Shown in pieces: positions 1 to 7,500 of a stretch of DNA of 64,000 nucleotides. The number at the start of each line of letters is the position of its first letter. Positions within the stretch are counted from its first letter, which is position 1. Both the position numbers and the translations under genes were made by a program. This DNA is from Chlorobium phaeovibrioides (GTDB lineage Bacteria > Bacteroidota > Chlorobiia > Chlorobiales > Chlorobiaceae), in contig NZ_RXYK01000001.1 of the NCBI RefSeq assembly GCF_003968655.1, forward strand, positions 186,001-250,000. Reading direction: 5' to 3'. The notes below the pieces were generated by a model, which ran no database searches, was not told where the DNA came from, and was given only the letters and a program-made list of their open reading frames with translations.

Positions 1-1
1 G

Positions 2-1237
2 GTGTATATGGGCGTTGGTGTTCAGGTGCTTGTTTTTTCTGAATTCAGCTATCATCTTTTTCGTGATTTCGCAGGCGTCTGGAATATCCGTTATATGCGC
101 CTGATGTCGGCAACCGGAGTTCTGACAATGGTTTCCGTTCCGTTCGGGTTCTATGCAGAGATCGTTCCATTTGCCCTTGTCGGCATCATTATCCTCATCA
201 GCCTGCTGCTCTTGATCAGTAGACAGTTTCTTGTAAGTATGCCGCAGAGCGGCATTTTCATCACCGTGGCGTTCGGCATCAGCGCTCTTGGTTATTTTTA
301 CCAGATTCTCCGTCTTATCGGCGTTTTTCCCCTTCAGCAGGAATGGGATATCAATATGATTGAGCCGGCAACTCTGGTGAATATGGTTCTCATTTCCATC
401 GCACTTTCCGAACGCTTCCGCATCACGGAACGGCAGCTCAGCGAAGCCTCCCGGCTGGCTGAAAAAAGGGCAACGGAGCTGGCAACAGACATGACAAGTG
501 AACTAAGGGACAACAAGGAGCGCCTCGAGGTTGCCCTTGCTGCCGAACACCTTTCGACAGAGCGACAGCACCGGTTTCTCACCATGTTGTCACATGAGTA
601 CCGTACGCCCCTTGCTATCATTCAGGGCAATCTGGACATCCTGGCCATACATCCCGAAACCGTCGCTGAGAGCGAGTCGCCGGAACTTATGAAAATGCGG
701 AGGGCGGTCAGCCGATTGGTTGATGTGATGGATGTGTCTCTCGAGCAGAGCAGGGTGACGGACCCGCAGGTCGGGGGAAAGTTTACCCGCTGCGGAGCCG
801 ATGAATTCGTCCGCCAGCAGGTTGAGGCCGTTCGCTGGATGTGGCCGGACAGGAACTTCACCTTAGCGTCTTCGCTGTCGGGTGAGTACATACGCGGGGA
901 AATGCCACTTCTTAACACTGCGCTGTTCAATGTGCTGGACAATGCACAAAAATACTCACCGGCCCATAGCACGGTGGGCGTGAGCTGCAGAAGGCATGAT
1001 GATATCGTGGAGATTATCGTCAGCAACAAGACGAAGGAGTTGGACGCGGGGGAGTGTGACTCGCTGTTTGATAAATACCGAAGGGGTGGAAGTAGTCATG
1101 ATACCCCGGGTGCCGGAATCGGGCTATGGCTAGTTCGACAGATCATCGAGCAGCATCTGGGGGGCGTGCATCTCACCTCTGGACCAGATGATACTGTAAC
1201 TGTAACCATAACTCTTCCTCTCAATAGGGAGGAATAG
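2..1237 (+). CDS. 7TMR-DISM-type sensor histidine kinase, 5' partial
   Basis: This is a membrane sensor kinase whose reading frame is already open at the window edge, so the true N-terminus is probably upstream. The visible first 140 residues hold about four hydrophobic segments, ending in a SIALSERFRITERQ boundary typical of 7TMR-DISM receptors. A coiled-coil linker follows (about 140-190). The kinase core has an H-box SHEYRTPLAIIQGN with His198, an N-box NVLDNAQKYSP and a G-box GAGIGLWLV. The response regulator gene starts 105 bp downstream on the same strand, and the RiPP genes follow it, so this kinase probably controls peptide production. What it senses cannot be read from the sequence. 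The periplasmic 7TMR-DISMED domain, if present, lies outside the window. The family call is firm for the kinase core and moderate for the 7TMR-DISM part. Confidence 0.88.
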   Translation: MYMGVGVQVLVFSEFSYHLFRDFAGVWNIRYMRLMSATGVLTMVSVPFGFYAEIVPFALVGIIILISLLLLISRQFLVSMPQSGIFITVAFGISALGYFYQILRLIGVFPLQQEWDINMIEPATLVNMVLISIALSERFRITERQLSEASRLAEKRATELATDMTSELRDNKERLEVALAAEHLSTERQHRFLTMLSHEYRTPLAIIQGNLDILAIHPETVAESESPELMKMRRAVSRLVDVMDVSLEQSRVTDPQVGGKFTRCGADEFVRQQVEAVRWMWPDRNFTLASSLSGEYIRGEMPLLNTALFNVLDNAQKYSPAHSTVGVSCRRHDDIVEIIVSNKTKELDAGECDSLFDKYRRGGSSHDTPGAGIGLWLVRQIIEQHLGGVHLTSGPDDTVTVTITLPLNREE

Positions 1238-1342
1238 CTCCCGCGGCTGTCAACATTTATCAGAAAAAATGGGTATAAGAACTGTTGAGTGAAGTGTAGT
1301 ATAGTATATAAAATTAACCCTCATGACAACCTCCTCCATCAT

Positions 1343-2062
1343 ATGGCCCAGTTAGAATCCGGCTCAAAGCGTATCATCATTGTTGAGGATGACGAGGACC
1401 TCCGCGACAGCATCATCAAGTACCTCCGGATTAAAGGCTATGACATCCACGGAGTAGGAACTGCATTGGAGTTCTATGCCGAAGTCTCCACACACCCCTA
1501 CACAATTGCAATTCTCGACCTTGCCCTTCCCGATCAGGACGGCCTGGTGATTGCCCAATACATCAGGGCCAACACAGGAATGCGTATCCTCATGCTGACC
1601 GCACGAACTTCTGTCGAAGACCGGCTTGCCGGATATGAATCGGGGGCAGATGTCTATCTCGTCAAGCCGGTTGACTTTCGAGAATTGGCAGCATCGCTTG
1701 ACAGTCTATTCGGCCGTCTTGAACTCGATGTATCATCAGCTATCACGATAAACAAGGCAGTGAAAGGCCATTGGAGATTGAATGGTGAAGACTGGACGCT
1801 GGAAAGCCCTGAAGGCGACCTGGTGAAGATGACATCCAAAGAGTACCAGTTTCTTTATGCTCTTGCAGAGGCTTCGGGGCATATTGTTTCACGCGAAGAA
1901 CTCCTCCCCATTCTGGGTTATGCTATAAATGAATCGTCGAACCGCTCGCTTGAGTCCTTGGTTTACCGCCTGAGAAAAAAGATTTCCAACACACTGGAAA
2001 CCCCCATCAAAACTGCGAGTGGCTATGGGTATACATTTTCCTCTTCAATTGATTGTCATTAG
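1343..2062 (+). CDS. OmpR/PhoB-family response regulator
   Basis: This 239-residue protein has an N-terminal receiver domain and a C-terminal winged-helix DNA-binding domain. In the receiver, the acidic pocket is VEDDED near residues 14-19, the phosphoacceptor is Asp59 in ILDLALPDQDG, and LTART and LVKPVD supply the conserved Thr and Lys. The C-terminal half (about 130-235) has the OmpR-type pattern, with MTSKEYQFLYALAE and SLESLVYRLRKKI as the recognition region. I start at ATG 1343 because upstream codons in the frame would add 18 residues before the domain. It pairs with the upstream kinase and precedes the precursor peptide gene by 216 bp. The likely target is the precursor promoter, but that is inferred from position only. 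Confidence 0.9.
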   Translation: MAQLESGSKRIIIVEDDEDLRDSIIKYLRIKGYDIHGVGTALEFYAEVSTHPYTIAILDLALPDQDGLVIAQYIRANTGMRILMLTARTSVEDRLAGYESGADVYLVKPVDFRELAASLDSLFGRLELDVSSAITINKAVKGHWRLNGEDWTLESPEGDLVKMTSKEYQFLYALAEASGHIVSREELLPILGYAINESSNRSLESLVYRLRKKISNTLETPIKTASGYGYTFSSSIDCH

Positions 2063-2278
2063 CGATTTTTAGAGATTTCCCCACTTCCCGATTTCATAGC
2101 TAACCACTATAAAGCCACGCTGATTCCAAATCAGAATTTGTCAGGAGAAGTGACGAAGTATGGTTTTGATTTGCTGATTTGATTCTTCAATTTTCATTCG
2201 CAGTGTTGGTTAACAAATGCCTTTAGGTATGCGGAACCCATTGTTTTTTTTAAATCACTAAAATAAAGAGAGGCCCTC
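2063..2278. promoter_or_regulatory. Leader region of the RiPP precursor gene
   Basis: The 216 bp between the response regulator and the precursor gene are AT-rich and contain no gene. A repeated TGATTT motif occurs at 2167-2172 and 2175-2180, with a further TGATT at 2180-2184. Close direct repeats suit OmpR-type regulators, so this is a possible binding site, but it is weak. A short inverted repeat (CTGATT, 3-nt gap, AATCAG) begins near 2119. A clear ribosome binding site, GAGAGG at 2268-2273, lies 5 nt before the precursor ATG. I could not assign a convincing -35/-10 pair. Confidence 0.35.
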
Positions 2279-2518
2279 ATGTCAATCGAACAGGCGAAAC
2301 TTGCACTTGAAAAGGTTAAGTCCGACAAAGCTTTTGCCGATCAGGCAATGGCTATTGAAAATCTTGATGAGCGCATCAAGTTTATTAACGAGAGTGGATT
2401 TGAATGCACACTTGAAGAGGTCAAGGCTGCATCTGAAGAGTTAGGTGATGCTGATCTTGATAATGTGGCTGGTGGTTGCTTTGCACATTGTCATCTGTGC
2501 AGTAAAAAGGTATTCTGA
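2279..2518 (+). CDS. Nif11-leader RiPP precursor peptide
   Basis: This 79-residue protein is a natural-product precursor. Residues 1-66 match the Nif11-type leader: an N-terminal helix (SIEQAKLALEKVKSDKAF), then a GFECTLEEVKAASEEL segment, and an ending LDNVAGG with a double-Gly cleavage site at 65-66. The remaining core is 13 residues, CFAHCHLCSKKVF, with Cys at core positions 1, 5 and 8 and His at 4 and 6. The ribosome binding site GAGAGG is 5 nt upstream of the ATG, and a strong terminator follows directly. A C39 peptidase for cutting after Gly-Gly and a radical SAM/SPASM enzyme for modifying the core are encoded downstream, which supports precursor status. Thioether crosslinks at the cysteines are the likeliest modification. 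A metal-binding product is also conceivable from the Cys/His spacing. Both are inference. Confidence 0.9.
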   Translation: MSIEQAKLALEKVKSDKAFADQAMAIENLDERIKFINESGFECTLEEVKAASEELGDADLDNVAGGCFAHCHLCSKKVF

Positions 2519-2530
2519 CACCTATCTTAC

Positions 2531-2575
2531 AAAGAGGCCGCAAATTAGTAGAATATGCGGCCTCTTTTCTTTCTT
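2531..2575 (+). terminator. Strong intrinsic terminator after the precursor gene
   Basis: A 12-bp perfect inverted repeat (arms 2531-2542 and 2556-2567, AAAGAGGCCGCA and its complement) encloses a 13-nt loop. The run TTTTCTTTCTT continues on the 3' side. It starts 12 bp after the precursor stop codon and ends about 30 bp before the adaptor gene. It should end most transcripts after the precursor, so that peptide is made in excess over transport and maturation proteins, which would then depend on read-through. Confidence 0.88.
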
Positions 2576-2604
2576 CTTGATACACTACACTCGACTTCAA
2601 CATT

Positions 2605-3717
2605 ATGGCTCTGGAATTCAGAAAACAGGCACTTGATAAGCTCACTTCGCCGGAAGACCTTGACCGGATTATGAAGGTCACGGATGCTCGTGGGTGGATT
2701 GCCATGGGCACCATCGGTCTGCTACTGTTTGCGGTTGTTATCTGGGCCTTTACTGGCCTAGTACCAACTGTTGTGTCTGGGTCGGGCATTCTCATGAAGG
2801 GTGATATAGTTATCCTTGACGCTAAGGCTGATGGGCGCGTCAATATGATAGCAAATCAGCAGGGGCTCGTTCTGAAATCCGGAACACTTGTCGCAACTGT
2901 AGATCAACCTGCGTTGAATCAGGAGCTCTCTTCTGCTCGTGATGCATATAATGGCGTCATGACTCATTACAAGACGCGTGTTGCATTGCTCAAAAAGCGC
3001 CTTCAACTCCAGGAATCACGTCTTTCTGGTTTAAAGGGTCTTTTTGATAGGGGGCTTGTTGATCGACCGATGATGGCCGGTGCAGAAGGTGATTTTATCA
3101 ATGCTCAAAATGAACTCTACGCTTTAGAACTCATGATGAGCAATGCAAGGGATCGCTATGAGGATGCTAAGGCTGCATACGAATGGGAAACATCGGTAAC
3201 CATGCCGTACGATGGTAGAATTATTGACATAGATGCTGACGATGCTTCGCTTGTCGCGAAAGGGACGCCACTATTCCATGTTGAAAAACTCCAGCCTGAC
3301 AGCGCTGGAGTGCATGTTGTGCTATATGTGCCATCTGGTTTAGCAAAAAAAATTCGTGAAGGAATGGCTGCAATGGTTTCACCGGCTACGGTGAAGGCTG
3401 AAGAGTACGGGCATATCATTGGATCTGTTGTATCCGTTAGTGAATATCCTGAATCAGTATCAGCTCTCAAAGCAAAGCTAGGTAATGATATGCTGGTATC
3501 AACCCTGAGCCGGAATGGGGCGCCGTATGAGGTTCTTGTCCGGCTTCAGAAGGACGATGAATCGCCCAGCGGCTATCGCTGGACTTCAGGCCGCGGTCCC
3601 GATGTCAAGATAACTCAGGGTGCTTTTTGCACCGGGTCAGTATCTGTGGAGGAGTTACCACCCGCAGCCTATGTATTACCTGTCATCAAAAAAATGGTCC
3701 TGGGCTCGGATCAGTAA
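2605..3717 (+). CDS. HlyD-family secretion adaptor (NHLM bacteriocin type)
   Basis: This 370-residue protein is a periplasmic adaptor that should link the inner-membrane ABC exporter to the outer-membrane channel. It has a single transmembrane segment at about residues 30-50 (AMGTIGLLLFAVVIWAF). A barrel-sandwich half-motif follows (GDIVILDAKADGRVNMI), then a coiled-coil hairpin at about 110-200, the second barrel half (VTMPYDGRIIDIDADDASLV), and a C-terminal beta domain. The order and length fit the secretion protein of NHLM bacteriocin systems. It starts about 30 bp after the terminator and has no good ribosome binding site. The outer-membrane gene begins 13 bp after its stop, so the two are probably co-transcribed. 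Confidence 0.88.
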   Translation: MALEFRKQALDKLTSPEDLDRIMKVTDARGWIAMGTIGLLLFAVVIWAFTGLVPTVVSGSGILMKGDIVILDAKADGRVNMIANQQGLVLKSGTLVATVDQPALNQELSSARDAYNGVMTHYKTRVALLKKRLQLQESRLSGLKGLFDRGLVDRPMMAGAEGDFINAQNELYALELMMSNARDRYEDAKAAYEWETSVTMPYDGRIIDIDADDASLVAKGTPLFHVEKLQPDSAGVHVVLYVPSGLAKKIREGMAAMVSPATVKAEEYGHIIGSVVSVSEYPESVSALKAKLGNDMLVSTLSRNGAPYEVLVRLQKDDESPSGYRWTSGRGPDVKITQGAFCTGSVSVEELPPAAYVLPVIKKMVLGSDQ

Positions 3718-3730
3718 ATAATAGCCCATC

Positions 3731-5284
3731 ATGACTATCACTCGTCAAGGCAGTAGATTGCGAATTGTCGTCATTACAGCCATAATCACTGTCATCGCGA
3801 CACATCCAGCATCGTCCGTTGCCGTCGAAGTATTGACATTAGATGCTACGGTACGGCAGGCTCTTGCGCATGCCGGGAATCTTAGGGTCGTTCGTCAGGA
3901 CCAGAAAATTGCCGACGCGGCAATGGCAGACGCGTCTATGGCATTTTCACCTTCGCTAGCCATCAGTGCAGGGTATGCCCGGACATCCATTCCTTTAGAT
4001 ACGCTCGGGAGCAACTCAATAGGGGGCTACCGTTCAACAAACTGGACTTCATCGTTGTCCTTAAGTCGTTTGTTTCCGCAGGGCGTTAAAACTTCAGCGT
4101 CCATTGGGCTGAATCGAATTGACGATACCTATAATTATCCGGCACTAGTCAATCAGGGTGTTGTGTCCTTAACAATAGACGTCCCGCTATTTGAAGGCTT
4201 GGGGTTCAATGAAACAAGAGCTGAACTTGCGGCATCCAAAAAGCTTTCAGAGTCTGCATGGATGGACATGTTCTATCAGGCATCTCTCACAACATATCAG
4301 GCTACAAGAGCTTTCTGGACATATTATTATGCCTGCCGCCGGCATGAGGCTGACATTGAACAGCGCAAACTAGCCCAGAATGTTCTTGAAGCCGCAGCGG
4401 CACTTGCTTCGACTGCAGAAATCTCACAATCAAAAGTTGATCAGTCAAAAGCTTATCTCAAGAAACTTGATGCGCAGATGCTGGTGTCTAAAATAGTTAT
4501 TGATGACGCGAAGGCCACACTCGAGCAGGTAACTGGTGTTCGTATGTCTGATACTATTGATGCTCGAGTCAGTGCGGCTGATAGTACCCTTATCTTTTCT
4601 CTGAAAGACAGTTTAGGTGAATCAGATCTTACTCGTGCATTAGCAGTGGGGAGATCCCGGTATGATCTTCGAGCCCTAGATGCTGCCGCTGAGGCCGCAC
4701 TGTATAGATTACGTGGAGCAAGGAACCGTAAAAAGCCAAGATTGGATGTTTCCGTGAATCTAGGATATACGACTCTAAATGAGGGTGCTGCCGGCAACGA
4801 CTACCTTGCTGCCATCGGGAGAACATCTCCCGGTATGAATATAGGGGCACAGTTAACCTACTACTTTATGGAGGGCCAGACAGGCGATCAAGCCAACTAT
4901 GCACGTAGACTGGCCGAAAGAGACCGTTATGCTATTCAGCTGGAAGATCAGAAAAACACTGTTAACTCCTCCGTATCGGCTGCGCTGTCGAGGGTTTCAC
5001 ATGCAATCGGAATTGTGCGTTCACAGCGACAAAGAAGAGATCTGTACAGGAAATTACGAGATATCGAATACCGAAAATTCCGGCTTGGATTAAGCTCTCT
5101 TTTTGACCTTCAGGACATCTCTGATAGCTTTTCTGATGCAGTTTCAGATCAGATTGATTCTGAATTATCGCTTGTCACTGCAATTGTAGATGTCCGCTTC
5201 ACAACAGGTACGATTCTGGATGAAGATCCGGCGACCAACGAACCAGTTCTGGAAGCAGAACGCCTTATCACGCTGCCGCTATAA
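3731..5284 (+). CDS. TolC-like outer-membrane efflux protein
   Basis: This 517-residue protein is an outer-membrane channel of the TolC family. It begins with a basic stretch and a hydrophobic signal segment (about residues 10-32, ending near ASSVAVE), followed by LTLDATVRQALAHAGNLRVV, the usual start of the first OEP repeat. Long helical segments rich in Ala, Gln and Lys occur in both halves, as expected for two efflux repeats. It probably forms the exit duct for the mature peptide together with the upstream adaptor and downstream ABC exporters. Many NHLM clusters lack a dedicated TolC, so its presence makes this an apparently self-contained export system. Confidence 0.87.
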   Translation: MTITRQGSRLRIVVITAIITVIATHPASSVAVEVLTLDATVRQALAHAGNLRVVRQDQKIADAAMADASMAFSPSLAISAGYARTSIPLDTLGSNSIGGYRSTNWTSSLSLSRLFPQGVKTSASIGLNRIDDTYNYPALVNQGVVSLTIDVPLFEGLGFNETRAELAASKKLSESAWMDMFYQASLTTYQATRAFWTYYYACRRHEADIEQRKLAQNVLEAAAALASTAEISQSKVDQSKAYLKKLDAQMLVSKIVIDDAKATLEQVTGVRMSDTIDARVSAADSTLIFSLKDSLGESDLTRALAVGRSRYDLRALDAAAEAALYRLRGARNRKKPRLDVSVNLGYTTLNEGAAGNDYLAAIGRTSPGMNIGAQLTYYFMEGQTGDQANYARRLAERDRYAIQLEDQKNTVNSSVSAALSRVSHAIGIVRSQRQRRDLYRKLRDIEYRKFRLGLSSLFDLQDISDSFSDAVSDQIDSELSLVTAIVDVRFTTGTILDEDPATNEPVLEAERLITLPL

Positions 5285-5312
5285 TCATAACTGAGAAATA
5301 TGAGCGTTATCT

Positions 5313-7493
5313 ATGGGTAACAATGTTGATAAAAAAGATGTGATGACATCAAAAAGAATGCGTACACCAACTGTACTGCAGATGGAAGCTGTGGAATGCG
5401 GTGCCGCATCGCTGGCAATGATTCTTGCATACTATGGCAAGTATGTATCACTCGAACAATTACGAGATGATTGTGGCGTAACCAGGGATGGAAGTAAGGC
5501 AAGCGGAATTGTCAAGGCTGCAAGAAGCCATGGTATGCAGGCAAAAGGCTATCGGGTTGAACTTGATGGATTGGAAGGCAAGCGGCTTCCAATGATCATT
5601 TTTTGGAATTTGTACCATTTCGTTGTACTTGAAGGCTTCAAAAACGGGACTTTTTTTCTTAACGATCCGGCTGAAGGCCCCAGAAAGGTAACAGAGGTAG
5701 AGTTTAACGAGTCGTTTTCTGGCGTGATCCTCACTTTCGAACCAGGTCCTGATTTTAAAACTGCCGGGCGACCATTCAGCCTGTTCGGGGCACTAAAGAA
5801 GCGTGTCCCGGGTCTTGAATCTGCACTGGCTTATGTCATCCTGACAAGCCTGCTTCTTGTAATTCCCGGATTGGTTATCCCGACGTTTTTCCGGGTTTTT
5901 GTAGACAATGTTCTGGTCCAGCATATGACGGGATGGGTTCGTCCCATTGCCATAGGGTTGATGCTTGTTGCACTGGTACAGGCCGCTCTTACCTGGTTGA
6001 AGGAACATTACCTGCTCAAGGCTCAGACAAAAATGGCTTTGACTTCTTCGGCTAAGTTTTTCAACCATGTATTTACACTGCCTATGCGCTTTTTTTCAAT
6101 GCGCATGACCGGTGACATTACCAACAGGGTACAGTTGAATGACAATGTTGCCAGTTTGGTAGCCGGAGAATTGACAAACAACGCCCTGAACGTTCTGCTG
6201 GTTGTCTTTTATGTGATTCTCATGCTCCAGTATGATATCCTCCTGACAGCTATGGCGGTGAGTGTCGCTGCCCTTAATTGGTTTGTTCTCCAGTATGTAT
6301 CAAAAAGCAGGATTATCCTGAATCAGAGATTTCTGCAGGATCAAGGGAAGGTGTTCGGGGCAACCTATTTTGGTATTAAAAGCATCAATAGCATCAAGGC
6401 TACCGGGGGAGAGGCCGATTTCTTCTCCAGGTGGTCTGGATTGTTTGCAAATATGGTAAATGGTAAGCAGAAATTGCAGGTTACAACCTCGATTCTTCTT
6501 GCCATGCCTCCGCTTCTTCAATCACTCGGGAACATAACCATTCTGGGAGTAGGCGGTGCAAGAGTGATGCAGGGGGATCTTTCTATGGGAATGCTTATCG
6601 CTTTCCAGTCACTTGTTTTTGCATTTCTTTCGCCTGTCAATGAAATGGTGACTCTTGGACAGGAACTTCAAGATGCCAGAGGTGATCTCCAGCGCCTTGA
6701 TGATGTGATGAACAATCCTTCTGATATCCATCTTGATAGAGCAAATAATGATGCCCGTGACTTTCCTGTCAAGCTTCAAGGACGATTAGATCTAGTTGAT
6801 ATAACATTCGGATATAATCGTATCGAAGATCCCCTGATAGACAAATTCACACTGCATATCGAGCCTGGTTCCAGAGTTGCCTTGGTTGGTGGCTCTGGGT
6901 CGGGTAAGTCCACTATAGCAAAGATGGTTTCCGGCCTATACAAGCCTTGGTCTGGAGACATCATGGTTGATAACCACCCGATTCAGGACGTGCCTCGAAA
7001 AGTTTTTAATGCATCCGTGACGGTAGTTAGTCAGGAAATCAGTCTGTTCGAGGGGTCCATTGCAGACAATATTTCAATGTGGGACCCTTCTGTTTCTATG
7101 CAGACCATTGTTCTTGCTGCCAAAGACGCGTGTATCCATGATGTCATCTCTTCAAGACAGGGTGGCTACAAAGCACAATTGAATGAGGGTGGTTCTAATT
7201 TCAGTGGTGGTCAGCGCCAGCGTATTGAGATTGCCCGGGCGCTAGCCGCCCATCCATCCGTTCTTATTCTTGATGAAGCAACCAGTGCGCTGGATCCTGA
7301 GACGGAGAAAGAAATCGATGAAAACATTCGTGCAAGGGGGTGTACCTGTCTGATCATTGCACACAGACTGAGTACAATAAGGGACTGTGATGAAATTGTT
7401 GCTCTTGAGCGAGGGAAGGTGGTTGAACGCGGTACTCATGAAGAGCTTATGAAACTCAACGGCTTCTATGCGGGCCTGGTTAAAGAAGGGTGA
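5313..7493 (+). CDS. C39-peptidase ABC exporter (NHLM/bacteriocin type)
   Basis: This 726-residue protein is a peptidase-containing ABC transporter that should cut leaders after Gly-Gly and export the core peptide. The N-terminal C39 peptidase (about 15-145) has its catalytic Cys in QMEAVECGAASLAMI, His in NLYHFVVL and Asp in LNDPAEG. A membrane domain follows (about 165-450). The nucleotide-binding domain carries Walker A VGGSGSGKST, signature FSGGQRQR, Walker B VLILDEATSAL and an H-loop IAHRLST. All catalytic residues are present. The next gene begins 7 bp after its stop. The precursor's Gly-Gly site is the obvious substrate. Confidence 0.95.
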   Translation: MGNNVDKKDVMTSKRMRTPTVLQMEAVECGAASLAMILAYYGKYVSLEQLRDDCGVTRDGSKASGIVKAARSHGMQAKGYRVELDGLEGKRLPMIIFWNLYHFVVLEGFKNGTFFLNDPAEGPRKVTEVEFNESFSGVILTFEPGPDFKTAGRPFSLFGALKKRVPGLESALAYVILTSLLLVIPGLVIPTFFRVFVDNVLVQHMTGWVRPIAIGLMLVALVQAALTWLKEHYLLKAQTKMALTSSAKFFNHVFTLPMRFFSMRMTGDITNRVQLNDNVASLVAGELTNNALNVLLVVFYVILMLQYDILLTAMAVSVAALNWFVLQYVSKSRIILNQRFLQDQGKVFGATYFGIKSINSIKATGGEADFFSRWSGLFANMVNGKQKLQVTTSILLAMPPLLQSLGNITILGVGGARVMQGDLSMGMLIAFQSLVFAFLSPVNEMVTLGQELQDARGDLQRLDDVMNNPSDIHLDRANNDARDFPVKLQGRLDLVDITFGYNRIEDPLIDKFTLHIEPGSRVALVGGSGSGKSTIAKMVSGLYKPWSGDIMVDNHPIQDVPRKVFNASVTVVSQEISLFEGSIADNISMWDPSVSMQTIVLAAKDACIHDVISSRQGGYKAQLNEGGSNFSGGQRQRIEIARALAAHPSVLILDEATSALDPETEKEIDENIRARGCTCLIIAHRLSTIRDCDEIVALERGKVVERGTHEELMKLNGFYAGLVKEG

Positions 7494-7500
7494 TTACATA

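Noticed and set aside
2421-2843. Minus-strand frame across the precursor and adaptor starts
   Set aside because: Antisense to the precursor and terminator with no family resemblance.
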